From positions 1-6,668 of the forward strand of contig CACZSP010000056.1 of the NCBI GenBank assembly GCA_902783905.1: a stretch of DNA of 6,668 nt. The letters are read 5' to 3'. This DNA is from an uncultured Ruminococcus sp. Lineage in GTDB: Bacteria > Bacillota > Clostridia > Oscillospirales > CAG-272. The notes beneath the pieces were generated by a model, which made no database searches, was not told where the DNA came from, and saw nothing but the letters and a program-made list of their open reading frames with translations. Below are positions 6,481 to 6,668 of the stretch, one piece after another (position 1 is the first letter of the stretch; every line of letters begins with the position of its first letter). A program made the translations under genes and the position numbers.

Positions 6481-6668
6481 ATGAAGAATAACGGATACGG
6501 AATCGAAACGAACTGCGTGCAGGCGGGTTATACGCCGAAAAGCGGCGAGCCGCGGATACTTCCGATATACCAGAGCACGACCTTTAAATACGATACAATG
6601 GACGATCTCGGAGCGCTTTTCGATCTGACCAATCCCGGATTCATGTACTCCCGGATAGCAAACCCGAC
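6481..6668 (+). CDS. metY: PLP-dependent O-acetylhomoserine sulfhydrylase/aminocarboxypropyltransferase, N-terminal part
   Basis: Only the first 62 complete codons lie in the window. The stretch ETNCVQAGYTP (residues 9-19), then ILPIYQSTTFKYDT (26-39), and FMYSRIANP near the edge are the hallmark start of the Cys/Met-metabolism PLP enzyme family (trans-sulfuration fold). This version, with CVQAGY and the acidic DDLGALFDL segment, resembles clostridial O-acetylhomoserine aminocarboxypropyltransferases, which make homocysteine from O-acetylhomoserine and sulfide (EC 2.5.1.49). A methionine gamma-lyase or cystathionine enzyme cannot be excluded without the PLP-lysine region. A GGGGG tract about 7 bases before the ATG at 6481 serves as ribosome binding site. 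The gene diverges from rhaA and is functionally unrelated to it. Confidence 0.85.
   Translation, partial: MKNNGYGIETNCVQAGYTPKSGEPRILPIYQSTTFKYDTMDDLGALFDLTNPGFMYSRIANP

Overview
The window looks like chromosomal DNA of a fermentative, probably Gram-positive (Clostridia-like) bacterium. The coding sequence is GC-rich and the intergenic promoters are AT-rich. Shine-Dalgarno sites are clear, there is a Firmicutes-style signal peptide, and the downstream edge carries a MetY-type enzyme resembling clostridial homologues. The taxonomic placement is an inference from style only. There are no RNA genes, CRISPR arrays, insertion sequences or phage genes.

Layout: four genes run leftward on the minus strand from a promoter near 6293-6321. 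In transcription order they are L-rhamnose isomerase rhaA (6259 to 5000), a 1044-residue GH106-like glycoside hydrolase without a signal peptide (4981 to 1847), an SPFH/Band 7 (slipin-type) membrane protein (1828 to 839), and a secreted protein of unknown function (from 805 off the left edge). Gaps between them are 18, 18 and 33 bases. Each downstream gene has its own ribosome binding site, and no terminator hairpin is visible in any gap, so one operon is likely. On the plus strand a fifth gene begins at 6481 and runs off the right edge. It encodes a PLP-dependent Cys/Met-metabolism enzyme, most likely O-acetylhomoserine sulfhydrylase.

Working together: the first two genes make a coherent unit. 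The hydrolase would release L-rhamnose (or a related sugar) from imported oligosaccharides in the cytoplasm, and RhaA would isomerise it to L-rhamnulose. Kinase, aldolase, transporter and regulator genes are not in the window. The SPFH protein and the secreted protein have no established role in rhamnose use. Their conserved association, if real, is the part most worth testing.

The divergent intergenic region (6260-6480) carries back-to-back predicted promoters and a dense run of short inverted repeats. These may be regulator sites, or remnants of a palindromic repeat element. The long plus-strand open frames opposite the operon are shadows of the real genes.
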